Shown one piece after another: positions 1 through 7,980 of a DNA stretch of 64,000 bases (position 1 is the first letter of the stretch; each line of letters starts with the position of its first letter). This stretch comes from Corynebacterium uropygiale (GTDB lineage: Bacteria; Actinomycetota; Actinomycetes; Mycobacteriales; Mycobacteriaceae). The stretch lies in NCBI RefSeq assembly GCF_021568315.1, contig NZ_JAKGSI010000003.1, positions 1-64,000 on the forward strand, in the 5' to 3' direction. Under the pieces are notes generated by a model. It saw nothing but the letters and a program-made list of their open reading frames with translations. It did no database searches and was not told where the DNA came from. The position numbers and the translations under genes are program-made.

Positions 1-54
1 TCACGCTGATGGTACTGCACTCGTGAGGGTGTGGGAGAGTAGGTTGCTGCCAAC
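1..54 (+). rRNA. rrf: 5S rRNA, 3' end (partial)
   Basis: The first bases match the 3' part of bacterial 5S rRNA: a GGTACTGCA segment, then GGGTGTGGGAGAGTAGG and a terminal TGCCAAC. The 5' part lies outside the window, so this is the tail of an rRNA operon entering from the left. The exact 3' end is uncertain by a few bases. Confidence 0.85.
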
Positions 55-72
55 ACTTTATAATTTGATGAT

Positions 73-123
73 GGTGGTGGTGGGTTGATCCTGGTTGGGT
101 TGACCCACCACCACCCCTTTTTT
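73..123 (+). terminator. rRNA operon terminator
   Basis: A perfect 13-bp inverted repeat, GGTGGTGGTGGGT at 73-85 and its complement at 103-115, has a 17-nt loop and is followed by CC and a run of six T. It sits directly after the 5S rRNA and is a classical intrinsic terminator. Confidence 0.9.
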
Positions 124-157
124 ATGCGCAGATTCCATTCGAAGCGTCCAACCTTTA

Positions 158-204
158 GAAAAAAAGGGAGGGCATCGCCGAGTTGTCAGCGATGCCCTCC
201 CTTT
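158..204 (-). terminator. Terminator of the aminotransferase gene
   Basis: A 16-bp perfect inverted repeat (163-178 with 189-204) is followed on the minus strand by a T-rich tract, the complement of the A run at 159-165. It lies just past the stop of the aminotransferase, so it ends that minus-strand transcript. Confidence 0.85.
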
Positions 205-223
205 GTCGTTATCAACCCGGGAA

Positions 224-1390
224 TTAACTCTCATTGAGCGCGTGCAGGCGCCTGATCGCTTCGTCGAGGACTTCATCCCTCTTGCAGAAAGCGAATCTGA
301 CTTTAGTCTTCCACGGGCTTTCGTCGTCAGTGAAGACCTGCACCGGAATTGCTGCGACTCCACACTTCTCGGGAAGGTCCATGCAGAATTGGACGCCATC
401 TTTGTAACCAAGGGGGGAGATGTCGACAACAATAAAATACGTCCCGTTTGTATCGTGGACGTCAAAGCCAGCAGCCCGGAGTCCGTCGGCGAGCTTCTGG
501 CGTTTCCTATCGAGGCTGTCAACGAGTCCGTGGATCCACTCTTCCTCGTTATCCAGCGCATAAGCAACGGCCGGCTGCACGGGGGTCGCGCCAACGTAGG
601 ACATAAATTGCTTGGCCTTAACGACGCCCGCCAAAAGCTCGGCGGGAGCCAATGCCCACCCGGTCTTCCACCCGGTGACATTGAGAGTCTTGGCGGCGGA
701 AGAGACCACGACGGTCCGCTCCCTCATCCCCGGCAGTGATGCGATGGAGACGTGTTCGCGATTATTAAAAGTAAGGTACTCGTAGACTTCATCGGAGAGA
801 ACAACGATGTCGTGCTCGACGCAGGTCCTGGCAAGGCGCTCGAGGACGTCGCGGCCCAGCACGGCCCCCGTCGGATTATGGGGAGTGTTGAGAATGAGCA
901 GTGAAGTCTTCTCGCTGATCGCGGCGTCGAGAGCGTCGAAGTCGAGGGTCCAACTCTTTCCGTTAGGGATGAGCGGCACTCCGACTCGCTTCGCGCCGGC
1001 AAGGGCCACGGCGGCGGCGTAGACGTCGTAATAGGGCTCGATGAGGATGACTTCGGAGTCGGGTTCAACGAGGCCCAGGACCGTGGCGGCGATGGCCTCC
1101 GTCGCGCCGACGGTCACGAGGATGTCGGTCTCGGGATCATAATGCTGCCCGCGGGCGCGCTCGCGCTGCCGGGAAATGGCCTCGCGAAGCTCGGTGTGGC
1201 CGCGGCCGTCCCCGTACTGATTGTTGCCGTGAAGGATCTCCTGGGCGGCGCGCTCGAGCATGGGGCGCGGGCCATCCTCATCGGGAAAGCCCTGGCCGAG
1301 GTTCACGGCGTTATGTTCGATGGCCTTCTCAGTCATCGTGGCAAAAATCGTTTGTTGGAAGGGCTGTAATCTCTGGACTACTCGGTTCAT
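224..1390 (-). CDS. PLP-dependent aminotransferase, class I/II (DapC-like)
   Basis: A 388-residue fold-type I aminotransferase. The N-terminal NLGQGFPDEDGP segment, the NTPHNPTGAVLG loop, the LSDEVYEYL aspartate and the SSAAKTLNVTGWKTGW segment carrying the PLP lysine are all intact. It resembles the actinobacterial proteins annotated as N-succinyldiaminopimelate aminotransferase (mycobacterial Rv0858c type), which would place it in lysine and peptidoglycan precursor synthesis. Members of this subgroup also act on methionine or kynurenine, so the substrate is not settled. A TAGTCT box ends 7 nt before the ATG and there is no Shine-Dalgarno sequence, so the mRNA may be leaderless. It stands alone, with its own terminator downstream. 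Confidence 0.85.
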   Translation of the reverse strand: MNRVVQRLQPFQQTIFATMTEKAIEHNAVNLGQGFPDEDGPRPMLERAAQEILHGNNQYGDGRGHTELREAISRQRERARGQHYDPETDILVTVGATEAIAATVLGLVEPDSEVILIEPYYDVYAAAVALAGAKRVGVPLIPNGKSWTLDFDALDAAISEKTSLLILNTPHNPTGAVLGRDVLERLARTCVEHDIVVLSDEVYEYLTFNNREHVSIASLPGMRERTVVVSSAAKTLNVTGWKTGWALAPAELLAGVVKAKQFMSYVGATPVQPAVAYALDNEEEWIHGLVDSLDRKRQKLADGLRAAGFDVHDTNGTYFIVVDISPLGYKDGVQFCMDLPEKCGVAAIPVQVFTDDESPWKTKVRFAFCKRDEVLDEAIRRLHALNES

Positions 1391-1397
1391 ACCGAAC

Positions 1398-1403
1398 AGA
1401 CTA
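1398..1403 (-). promoter_or_regulatory. -10 box of a probable leaderless promoter
   Basis: On the minus strand TAGTCT ends 7 nt before the aminotransferase ATG, with no ribosome-binding site between. Transcription would begin at or next to the start codon. Confidence 0.5.
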
Positions 1404-1485
1404 CATGCCTACCACCTGCCGTCCCGCAGGGGATCCACCCTCCGAGGGCGCTAGACCGCTCGCTCCGCAAGGGTCGTCCGTGTGC

Positions 1486-2145
1486 TCAGTTTTTCGGGCC
1501 AGAGGAGAGCGGCAGAAGGCTGTGCGCCGTGGCCTGGACATCGGACACTTTTCGAATGTTCTTCTCAAGGATGCGCCACTGCTCGTGGGGGATGGCGTGG
1601 CGGGCTTCATGGACGATGTCGGGGTCCTGGGTTGCCCATGCGATGGGCATGGGGGTCACCTGGTCCCAGTGGGATAGCTCGCCGAGTTTGCGCGAGCCAC
1701 TTACCGCGACGGCGGGGACTTTCTCGCCGGTGCGGCGCTCGTGGAGTCCAATGCCAGAACACGTGCGGGCGCAGAGCGCCCAGCGTGGTGGTTCCTGGGG
1801 GTCGACCGTCGTGTTGACGAGGGCGAGCAGGACGACGTCGCGGGGGTTGACGTCGGCGACGACGGCAGGGGCGAGGGGATAGGTGTCGTAGAGGCGCTGT
1901 GGATCGCCGACCTTCTTGGGCACCACGCTTCCGATGACAGCGAAAATGATCGCCAGGATGATGAAGAGGCCGAGCACAATCCACTGCATCCCGCCACCGC
2001 GCAGGTACCACGCGAGGCCACCGCCGATGGCCAGCAGAATGAGCGCAAAAATGTACGCGGAGAACTGGAGGCGACGTGTGTCGCGGAGAAGCTCATTGTG
2101 CTTTTTTGCGAAGGGGCGATCGACGGCGAAATGGAAGTCCGACAT
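1486..2145 (-). CDS. DUF3239 family membrane protein
   Basis: A 219-residue protein with two adjacent transmembrane helices near residues 25-65, separated by a short GGG turn, then a soluble domain containing YPLAPAVVADVNPRD and HAIPHEQW. I recognise this as the corynebacterial DUF3239 family, of unknown function. The frame stays open upstream, but the ATG at 2145 is preferred because an AGGAC Shine-Dalgarno element sits about 7 nt before it and the protein then begins MSDFHF, as relatives do. The soluble part probably faces the cytoplasm (inference). Confidence 0.8.
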   Translation of the reverse strand: MSDFHFAVDRPFAKKHNELLRDTRRLQFSAYIFALILLAIGGGLAWYLRGGGMQWIVLGLFIILAIIFAVIGSVVPKKVGDPQRLYDTYPLAPAVVADVNPRDVVLLALVNTTVDPQEPPRWALCARTCSGIGLHERRTGEKVPAVAVSGSRKLGELSHWDQVTPMPIAWATQDPDIVHEARHAIPHEQWRILEKNIRKVSDVQATAHSLLPLSSGPKN

Positions 2146-2363
2146 GATGTCCTTGCTAATCGGCGGCGGCACGGGGTGCCGAGGGGCATGTCCCATGCTA
2201 GCCGGTGGCCCGTCGCGGACGAGGAGGGGCCGTGCTCGAGGTGTACCTTTCGACCACGCGTGAGTTGACAGTCAGCCCACACTATCGAGAAAGTCTTTCA
2301 CAAGGAGGAGGTTGCCTGTACCATGCGTATGCATCCTGGAATCGAATGAAGAAATGAAAGGGG

Positions 2364-2591
2364 ATGGTGGTGCGGCAACAGGTGCAGCAGCATCCTGCTG
2401 GTCAATCATCGGTGAAACGGTGTGCCTGGGTTGTTCCGCTTCTGTGCGGCCTGATCTGGGTCCTGTTTATGACCTTCAGTGGGCATACATTGATCTCGGC
2501 GTTAACCAATCCATTGACCTTGTTCTGTATGGCGGTGACGGTCATCGTGGGTCTGGCTGCAGGAAAGAATCGTCAGGGACAGAGCCAGTAG
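2364..2591 (+). CDS. Small membrane protein, hypothetical
   Basis: A 75-residue frame encoding a basic N-terminus followed by two hydrophobic helices (about residues 20-38 and 46-66) and a short basic tail. A purine-rich GAAAGGGG precedes the ATG. About 50 nt upstream is a strong AAGGAGGAGG Shine-Dalgarno sequence followed by an 8-codon mini-ORF (2323-2349) and a three-codon ORF (2346-2357), which could act as leader peptides. I do not recognise a family. The hydrophobic pattern is the main argument that it is real; an overlapping frame starting at 2312 looks much less protein-like. Confidence 0.45.
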   Translation: MVVRQQVQQHPAGQSSVKRCAWVVPLLCGLIWVLFMTFSGHTLISALTNPLTLFCMAVTVIVGLAAGKNRQGQSQ

Positions 2592-2941
2592 GTTTCATGC
2601 GTCTGCGGCCCTCGTCGTGACTCACGGAGATGGAGAGGTAATGACCCGGGCCGCGTTCTCTATGCCGTCTATGCCTCGATACGCTCGCGCTCTCTTCAGC
2701 CGTCGGGGCTGGAAGCTCTCAGCGATTCCGGTTTCCAGTCATGGGTTTTGAGGGGGCGCGTGGCGACATATCAATGGGCAGACGTGCACAGAGCTGCCAG
2801 TGACCTGCGAAAATCGGCAGCCCGAGGCCGCGGGGCCAAGGGTCAAACTTTAGTTTGGCTCGCCGCCCCCATACGGGCTGAATGAGGTGTGCTGGGGCAT
2901 GGAGAGTGTCATTTTTCGCCGGCATTTGAGAGAATAGGGCT
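2592..2941. other. Intergenic stretch, no gene seen
   Basis: About 350 bp without a convincing reading frame. The only structure I see is the 14-bp palindrome at 2844-2857. The rest is not obviously repetitive. Confidence 0.5.
2844..2857. repeat. Perfect 14-bp palindrome, possible operator
   Basis: CAAACTTTAGTTTG reads the same on both strands. It lies about 85 bp before the small gene at 2942, a plausible position for a dimeric repressor or activator. No regulator can be assigned. Confidence 0.35.
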
Positions 2942-3133
2942 ATGGCAAACATGGAGAAGAAGCAGTATGTTGATCCGGGCTGGCCGCAGCACACTCCGGG
3001 TGGTGGTCACCCCGTAACGGAAATGATTTCTAAGATTGCTGGCGCCTCTAGCCCTTATGGCGATGACCTTGAGTTCCCCGTTCCCCCGGAGGAACTGACC
3101 TACGTCCACCCGTACACCCGGATTAACCGATAG
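2942..3133 (+). CDS. Conserved small corynebacterial protein
   Basis: A 63-residue acidic, soluble protein with no membrane segment or cysteine. Motifs such as DPGWPQHTPGGGHPVTEM and FPVPPEELTYVHPYTRI look like a conserved family rather than chance coding, and I believe orthologues occur next to rpf1 in other corynebacteria, without known function. A GAGAAT box ends 6 nt before the ATG and there is no clear Shine-Dalgarno sequence, so translation may be leaderless. A strong terminator follows. Confidence 0.7.
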   Translation: MANMEKKQYVDPGWPQHTPGGGHPVTEMISKIAGASSPYGDDLEFPVPPEELTYVHPYTRINR

Positions 3134-3176
3134 CGACGGGCCCGCGGCCACCAGGCCACCAGCTTCCTTCATGATG

Positions 3177-3210
3177 AAACCCTCCGCAGGCGTAATGCCG
3201 CGGAGGGTTT
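3177..3210 (+). terminator. Intrinsic terminator after the 63-residue protein gene
   Basis: AAACCCTCCGC (3177-3187) pairs perfectly with GCGGAGGGTTT (3200-3210) around a 12-nt loop. The T-run is short because the stem itself ends in TTT. Confidence 0.7.
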
Positions 3211-3272
3211 CCTAGTGCTGCCCATGGCCAGCCATCGTCCGCTCATCCTGGCGGTGGGCAAAATAGCAACAA

Positions 3273-3301
3273 CCCCGCCCCCACACGCGGTGGGGGCGGG
3301 G
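3273..3301 (-). terminator. Terminator for rpf1
   Basis: A 12-bp GC-rich perfect stem (3273-3284 with 3290-3301) and 5-nt loop lie beyond the rpf1 stop codon. On the minus strand it is followed by a T-rich stretch (TTGTTGCTATTTT). Confidence 0.65.
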
Positions 3302-3385
3302 CGACTCCTGCGACGGAGGTTCATGTCACGGCTGGCGGGTGCGTGCTGGGCTCCGCAGCGTCAACCTGAAGCTTAGAGTGACATC

Positions 3386-4000
3386 TTAGCGGGCCTGCGC
3401 CAGGATCCCGTCGATCACGGCGCGGTGCTGCGCGTAGAAGCCATCGAGGTTGGCGCGGTTCGCGTTGTACCACTGGTCGATCTGAGCCGGGACAGCAATG
3501 CCGCGGGCCGCGAGGACGTCGCGGATCTGGGCGTAGAGAGCGTCGACGGCAGCGGCGTCGCCCTCATCGGCGTTCTGGGCGATCTCAGCGGCGCCAGCAA
3601 AGGGGGCGGCAGCCGGGGCGGCGGGGGCGGTGCGCTCGCTCGGGGCGGAGTTCAGGCCCAGGGAAGCGGAGCAGGCCGGCCAGGCACCCCAGCCCTGGGA
3701 TGCCAGAACGCGCTCGGCAACAACGATCTGCTGCTCGCGGGAAGCCTGCGCGGCGGTCGGGGCGAACTCGGCGCCACCGTGGCCGGTCCAGGTCTGCTGG
3801 GTGAACTGGAGACCACCGGAGAAGCCGTTGCCGGTGTTGATGCTCCAGTTGCCGCCGGCCTCACACTGGGCCAGGCGGTCCCAGTCGCTGTCGGGGGCGG
3901 CGGAGGCCGTCGGGGCGAAGAGAGCTGCCGCGGTGCCGAGGGCGGCGGTGGAGGCAGCAATCTTGATGTAGCTCGTGGACTTCCGTGCGTGTCGGGCCAT
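3386..4000 (-). CDS. rpf1: Resuscitation-promoting factor Rpf1, secreted muralytic enzyme
   Basis: A 204-residue secreted protein. A signal peptide (about residues 1-34) ends at ASA before APDSDWDRLAQCEAGGNW, the start of the lysozyme-like Rpf domain; the glutamate in QCEAGGNW is the expected catalytic acid, and the domain's cysteine pair (in QCEAG and PACSAS) is present. It cleaves peptidoglycan and promotes regrowth from dormancy. The roughly 90-residue C-terminal tail is Ala-rich and probably helical. The start at 4000 is chosen because the protein then begins MARHARKS like other corynebacterial Rpf1; an in-frame ATG at 4033 would add 11 residues. A long leader with a nested hairpin precedes it. 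Confidence 0.92.
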   Translation of the reverse strand: MARHARKSTSYIKIAASTAALGTAAALFAPTASAAPDSDWDRLAQCEAGGNWSINTGNGFSGGLQFTQQTWTGHGGAEFAPTAAQASREQQIVVAERVLASQGWGAWPACSASLGLNSAPSERTAPAAPAAAPFAGAAEIAQNADEGDAAAVDALYAQIRDVLAARGIAVPAQIDQWYNANRANLDGFYAQHRAVIDGILAQAR

Positions 4001-4126
4001 GCGCTCAGGGATCCTCTCTCCGTGCTGGGCCATGTGGCCTGGCCAGGCGGCCAGTGCGCAATCAGTGATCAGGCTGATCGCTCAGCACGTGTATCGATTC
4101 GTCTTCTGGTTGATATGGTCGTAAAC

Positions 4127-4189
4127 GCACCGTCTTCAACCGAGCGGCGGGTGGGAGGCTAGGAAATATGCCTCACCCTCCGACGGTGC
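4127..4189 (-). promoter_or_regulatory. Nested hairpin in the rpf1 leader, candidate cis-regulatory RNA
   Basis: An 8-bp outer stem (GCACCGTC at 4127-4134 with GACGGTGC at 4182-4189) encloses a second stem (4149-4159 with 4170-4178, one 2-nt bulge) and a 10-nt loop. On the minus strand it lies about 127 nt before the rpf1 start, inside a 420-bp space. Rpf genes in several other actinobacteria are controlled by a c-di-AMP riboswitch, but I cannot match this element to that consensus by eye. It could also belong to the oppositely oriented cold-shock transcript. Confidence 0.4.
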
Positions 4190-4355
4190 ATGACGATCAG
4201 GATAACCGTTGATAACGTTTCTGTCACGTTCTTTGCCCCATGGGGGTGGGGGATGCTCGGGAGATCGGCTAAAACTGCAGGTGGGCGGGTTTTATTCGGC
4301 CCTGTGACATTTCTCTCCCGCCGAAACAGTGCTCCACAGGGCTCGATTCATGGTG

Positions 4356-4361
4356 TATACT
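4356..4361 (+). promoter_or_regulatory. -10 box for the cold-shock gene
   Basis: TATACT matches the vegetative -10 hexamer closely. It would give a leader of about 50-55 nt before the GTG at 4420. No good -35 is visible. Confidence 0.4.
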
Positions 4362-4419
4362 GACAGATTCTGCGCGCATCGCACGGATGGGCGCATCGTT
4401 TTGGAAGGTGGTGGCGGCG

Positions 4420-4806
4420 GTGCCCGTCGGCAAGGTGAAGTGGTATGACCCTGAGCGCGGTTTTGGGTTTCTCTCTCACCCTGGTCATGAAGATGTTTTT
4501 GTCGCCAAGCAGGTGCTGCCGCGCGATGTGAAGGAGCTCCACTCGGGGGATCGCGTGGAGTTTGACTTCGCGGAGGGGCGCCCGAGTCCCAAGGCGTTGC
4601 GCGTCGTTCTTCTGGAATCCGCGAAGACTCGACGCCACCGCCAGCACCACTACAGCCCGGAGCAGCTCAACAGTATGGTGGCCGACGTCATGAGCCTCCT
4701 CGAGGGCATTCAGCCGGGGCTCCAACAGGGCAACTACCCGGAGCATAAGGTCGGGCACCAGATTGCGGGTATCCTCCGAGCGGTGGCGCGGGAGCTCGAC
4801 GCCTAG
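4420..4806 (+). CDS. Cold-shock domain protein (CspB type)
   Basis: A 128-residue protein whose first 65 residues are a cold-shock domain. GKVKWYDPERGFGFLSH carries the RNP1 motif and EDVFVAKQVL is the RNP2 equivalent. It binds single-stranded RNA or DNA in the cytoplasm. The C-terminal half (TRRHRQHHYSPEQLNSMV onward) is an actinobacterial extension, so it is longer than the ~67-residue CspA type. The GTG at 4420 gives the family-typical MPVGKVKWYD start and has GGAAGG upstream; the frame is open back to an ATG at 4387. Confidence 0.88.
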   Translation: MPVGKVKWYDPERGFGFLSHPGHEDVFVAKQVLPRDVKELHSGDRVEFDFAEGRPSPKALRVVLLESAKTRRHRQHHYSPEQLNSMVADVMSLLEGIQPGLQQGNYPEHKVGHQIAGILRAVARELDA

Positions 4807-4839
4807 TAGCACCCCGGCCCCTGACCGACCCCACGGGGC

Positions 4840-5397
4840 CTAGTTGCTCTTCTGCTGTCCCTCGGCGCCGGCTCCTCGGGCGTTGAGCGACCACACGACG
4901 TGGTAGGGGGCCTCTTCGCCATTCTCATCGTGGCCGATCATCATCGCGGAGACCTCGACGACGACCAGGCGCGGACGCTCCCCGCCCTCGGTGAGGGGGT
5001 CAACGGAGCCGTGGAGCGTGACGGACGTCTTCTCGTTAGCGCCGTAGTTACTTTGGTCGTTGGCGGCGGGGTCGTCGTAAATGGTGACGATGGACCAGTC
5101 ATGGTCATAGATGGAGCGGGGGATCTCGAGGGTGAGATCGCCGTCGGCCGGCACCTCGAGGCTAGGGATCTCGCCCTCCTCGCAGGGCGTGCCCGCGGCG
5201 CAGACTTGATAGGGGGAGATGTCCACGGAGTTGTCCCCGCTGCTCGCTGAGATGCTGACGTCCTTGGGCTCGGGGCCGGGGCGGTTCTTCCACCAGTTTT
5301 GGGCGACGACGACAGCCACCACGACGATGACCGCAGCCACCACCAGCGTGAGGATCTGCAGCAAGGACTTCTTTTTAGCCTGACGCGAACGAGCCAT
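4840..5397 (-). CDS. DUF2771 family membrane-anchored protein
   Basis: A 185-residue protein with a basic N-terminus (ARSRQAKKKS), one long hydrophobic helix at about residues 12-32, and an extracytoplasmic acidic domain with one cysteine pair (VCAAGTPCEEG). I recognise it as DUF2771, a corynebacterial family of unknown role usually next to a cold-shock gene. It is convergent with csp, with only 33 bp between the stops. The domain probably sits outside the membrane (inference). Confidence 0.78.
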   Translation of the reverse strand: MARSRQAKKKSLLQILTLVVAAVIVVVAVVVAQNWWKNRPGPEPKDVSISASSGDNSVDISPYQVCAAGTPCEEGEIPSLEVPADGDLTLEIPRSIYDHDWSIVTIYDDPAANDQSNYGANEKTSVTLHGSVDPLTEGGERPRLVVVEVSAMMIGHDENGEEAPYHVVWSLNARGAGAEGQQKSN

Positions 5398-5626
5398 GAC
5401 TCGTCATCTTAGCGCCTGGGCGGCTCGGTCCGGGGGCTCGCCTTCCCACTACGCCCGATTCGGCAGTGCGGCCGGAAGCGGACTGGTGCCCACCCCAGCG
5501 GGGGATCCTTTTTTGAGAATGTTCTGTGGGAGTGCGAATCTATTCCTTGTTCCATGCTGGGGACTCGGTGAGCGATCGCCGCCCCGCGTGGAGCAATAAC
5601 CCGCCGCTGTGAGGAAGAGACAGACT

Positions 5627-7066
5627 ATGAAAGCAGCCCTGGACAGGTATTTCCACATTTCGGACCGTGGCTCGACGATCGGAGCTGAAATCCGGGCCGG
5701 TGTGGTGACGTTCTTTGCGATGGCGTACATCGTCATCCTCAACCCGCTCATTCTGGGAACCACCGCGGATGTGGAGGGAAATACGTTAGGCATCCCGCAG
5801 GTCGCCGCCTCGACGGCGCTGGCCGCGGGCGTCATGACGATCGCCTTCGGCCTCATCGCCCGCTATCCATTCGGCATCGCGGCTGGGCTTGGTATCAACA
5901 CCATGCTCGCCGTGACTCTGGTGGGCGGCGAAGGGCTCAGCTGGCCAGAGGCCATGGGGCTCGTCGTGATCGACGGTATTGTCATCGTGATCCTCGCGGT
6001 GACGGGTTTCCGCACCGCCGTCTTCCAGGCAATCCCCGCCTCTCTCAAAGCGGCGATCGGTGTGGGTATTGGTCTGTTCATCGCGATGATCGGCCTCGTC
6101 GATAGCGGTTTTGTCCGACGCGTTCCCGATGCCGCGAACACGACCGTGCCGGTGAGCCTGGGGATCGACGGCTCGATCGCCTCGTGGCCCACCCTGGTCT
6201 TCGTGCTTGGCCTCATTATTTGCGGGACGCTCGTTGTGCGGAACGTCAAGGGCGGCTTGTTCATCGGGATCGTGTTGACCTCGGTCATCGCGATGATCGT
6301 GGAGGCCTTCGCTCACGCCGGCGAGTCCGTTGTGGATGGGGAGCCCCATCCCACCGGCTGGTCGATGGCCGTTCCGAAGATTCCGGACACGTTGGGCGGC
6401 CTGCCGGACTTGTCGATCGTGGGGCATGTCGATCTCTTCCACGCCTTTGTGCGGGTGGGCCCCCTGACGGCCGTGCTGCTCATTTTCACCCTGGTTTTGG
6501 CCAACTTCTTCGACGCGATGGGCACCATGACTGCTCTCGGTAAGCAGGGTGGGCTCGTCGATGAGGAGGGCAACCTCCCGGATCTGAAGAAGGCCCTGGT
6601 GGTGGAGGGCGCCGGTGCGATCGTCGGTGGTGCGGCGTCGGCGAGCTCCAACACGGTGTTTGCGGACTCGGCGGCTGGCGTCGGCGATGGCGCGCGGACG
6701 GGTCTGGCGAATGTCGTGACGGGTGGTCTCTTCATCCTGGCGATGTTCCTCACCCCGCTCTATGAAATTGTGCCGATTGAGGCGGCGGCGCCGGTCCTCG
6801 TTGTCGTGGGCGCGATGATGATTGCGCAGGTCACCGACATTGATTGGACGCGCTTTGAGGTGGCGCTGCCGGCTTTCCTCACGATCGTCATCATGCCGTA
6901 CACCTACTCCATCGCGAACGGCATCGGCGTGGGCTTCATCGCGTACGCGGTGATGTCGCTAGCGGCCGGCAAGGCGAAGGAGCTGCACTGGATCATGTGG
7001 TTGGTCTCGGCGCTCTTCGTCATCTACTTCGCCGCCGATCCGATCATGGGGCTGATGGGCTCCTAA
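5627..7066 (+). CDS. NCS2-family purine (adenine/guanine/hypoxanthine) permease
   Basis: A 479-residue integral membrane protein with about 12-14 helices. The AzgA/PbuG-type signature is present: GAEIRAGVVTFFAMAYI, ANFFDAMGTMTALGKQ and the GAGAIVGGAASASSNTVF loop with its NTVF segment. It imports purine bases by proton symport. The ATG at 5627 follows a strong GAGGAAGAGA Shine-Dalgarno sequence; the frame continues to a GTG at 5609, but that codon overlaps the Shine-Dalgarno sequence. Guanine/hypoxanthine versus adenine preference cannot be read. Confidence 0.9.
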   Translation: MKAALDRYFHISDRGSTIGAEIRAGVVTFFAMAYIVILNPLILGTTADVEGNTLGIPQVAASTALAAGVMTIAFGLIARYPFGIAAGLGINTMLAVTLVGGEGLSWPEAMGLVVIDGIVIVILAVTGFRTAVFQAIPASLKAAIGVGIGLFIAMIGLVDSGFVRRVPDAANTTVPVSLGIDGSIASWPTLVFVLGLIICGTLVVRNVKGGLFIGIVLTSVIAMIVEAFAHAGESVVDGEPHPTGWSMAVPKIPDTLGGLPDLSIVGHVDLFHAFVRVGPLTAVLLIFTLVLANFFDAMGTMTALGKQGGLVDEEGNLPDLKKALVVEGAGAIVGGAASASSNTVFADSAAGVGDGARTGLANVVTGGLFILAMFLTPLYEIVPIEAAAPVLVVVGAMMIAQVTDIDWTRFEVALPAFLTIVIMPYTYSIANGIGVGFIAYAVMSLAAGKAKELHWIMWLVSALFVIYFAADPIMGLMGS

Positions 7067-7077
7067 GACCGGCTCAG

Positions 7078-7083
7078 TAGCAT
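7078..7083 (+). promoter_or_regulatory. -10 box before the TrmH-type gene
   Basis: TAGCAT ends 6 nt before the ATG at 7090, and GGAGGC lies between them. Either this is a near-leaderless promoter or the GGAGG serves as the ribosome site of a read-through transcript from the permease gene. Confidence 0.4.
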
Positions 7084-7089
7084 GGAGGC

Positions 7090-7953
7090 ATGAGTCCTCA
7101 GCGTGTTGCTATCACGAGCTCCGACGACCCGCGCGTCAACGACATCCGCGACCTCAACAGTTCAGACAAGAGGCCGGACCTGCCGGGTGGTCGGGGCCTT
7201 GTTGTTGCCGAGGGGCCGCTCGTGGTGGGCAGACTCCTGGAGTCGGCGTACCCCGTCCGGCAGATCGTCGGCTTCCCCCACAAGCTCGACGATTTCCTCT
7301 CCGAGAACGAGGTGCCGGCAGACATCCCCATCTACGAGGTGTCTCGGGAGCTTCTCGCCGAGGTTGCCGGCTTCGACATGCACCGCGGCCTCCTGGCGAC
7401 GGCGGATCGCATCGAGCAGCTGAGCCCCGAGCAGGTCCTTGACGGGGCGAGCACCGTCATGGTGCTTGAGGGCGTGGGCGATCACGAGAACATCGGGGCG
7501 ATGTTCCGCAACGTTGCTGGCCTGGGCATCGACGGGGTGCTCTTCGGCTCGGGCTGCGCTGACCCACTCTATCGTCGTTCCGTGCGAGTCTCCATGGGGC
7601 ACGTCCTTCGCGTGCCGTGGGCGCGGCTGGAGGGCACGTACACGACGTGGCAGAGAAGCCTCGACGTTCTGCGGGAACGGGGATTCCGCCTCATCTCGCT
7701 CACCCCGGATCCGGGGGCTGCGCATCTCGCTCAGGCGCTTCGCGATGAGGAGGGGCGCCCCTGGGAAAAGGTGGCTCTCCTCGTGGGGGCGGAGGGCCCG
7801 GGGCTCACCGAGCACGCCATGAAGGCCACCGACGTTCGTGCGCGCATCCCCATGGCTCCGCACACTGATTCGCTCAACGTGGCGACCTCCGCCGCCGTCG
7901 CCTGCTGGGAGCGCGTGCGGCTGCGCGGGCTCGACGAAGAAGCCGGGGCCTAG
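7090..7953 (+). CDS. SpoU/TrmH-family RNA 2'-O-ribose methyltransferase
   Basis: A 287-residue protein of the SPOUT class. The three family motifs are present: the ENIGAMFRNVAGLGIDGVLF motif with its Asn and Arg, LLVGAEGPGLTEHAM, and MAPHTDSLNVATSAAVA, which form the knotted SAM-binding site. It starts with a substrate-binding N-domain of about 110 residues. The target (tRNA or 23S rRNA) cannot be told from sequence. It follows the purine permease by 23 bp and is convergent with the next gene. Confidence 0.85.
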   Translation: MSPQRVAITSSDDPRVNDIRDLNSSDKRPDLPGGRGLVVAEGPLVVGRLLESAYPVRQIVGFPHKLDDFLSENEVPADIPIYEVSRELLAEVAGFDMHRGLLATADRIEQLSPEQVLDGASTVMVLEGVGDHENIGAMFRNVAGLGIDGVLFGSGCADPLYRRSVRVSMGHVLRVPWARLEGTYTTWQRSLDVLRERGFRLISLTPDPGAAHLAQALRDEEGRPWEKVALLVGAEGPGLTEHAMKATDVRARIPMAPHTDSLNVATSAAVACWERVRLRGLDEEAGA

Positions 7954-7980
7954 GCTGCCCTGTGCGGCTGGCGCCGGGGC

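Noticed and set aside
4001..4420. A c-di-AMP (ydaO-type) riboswitch upstream of rpf1.
   Set aside because: The conserved core segments of that class could not be found by eye. The hairpin is reported only as a structured element.
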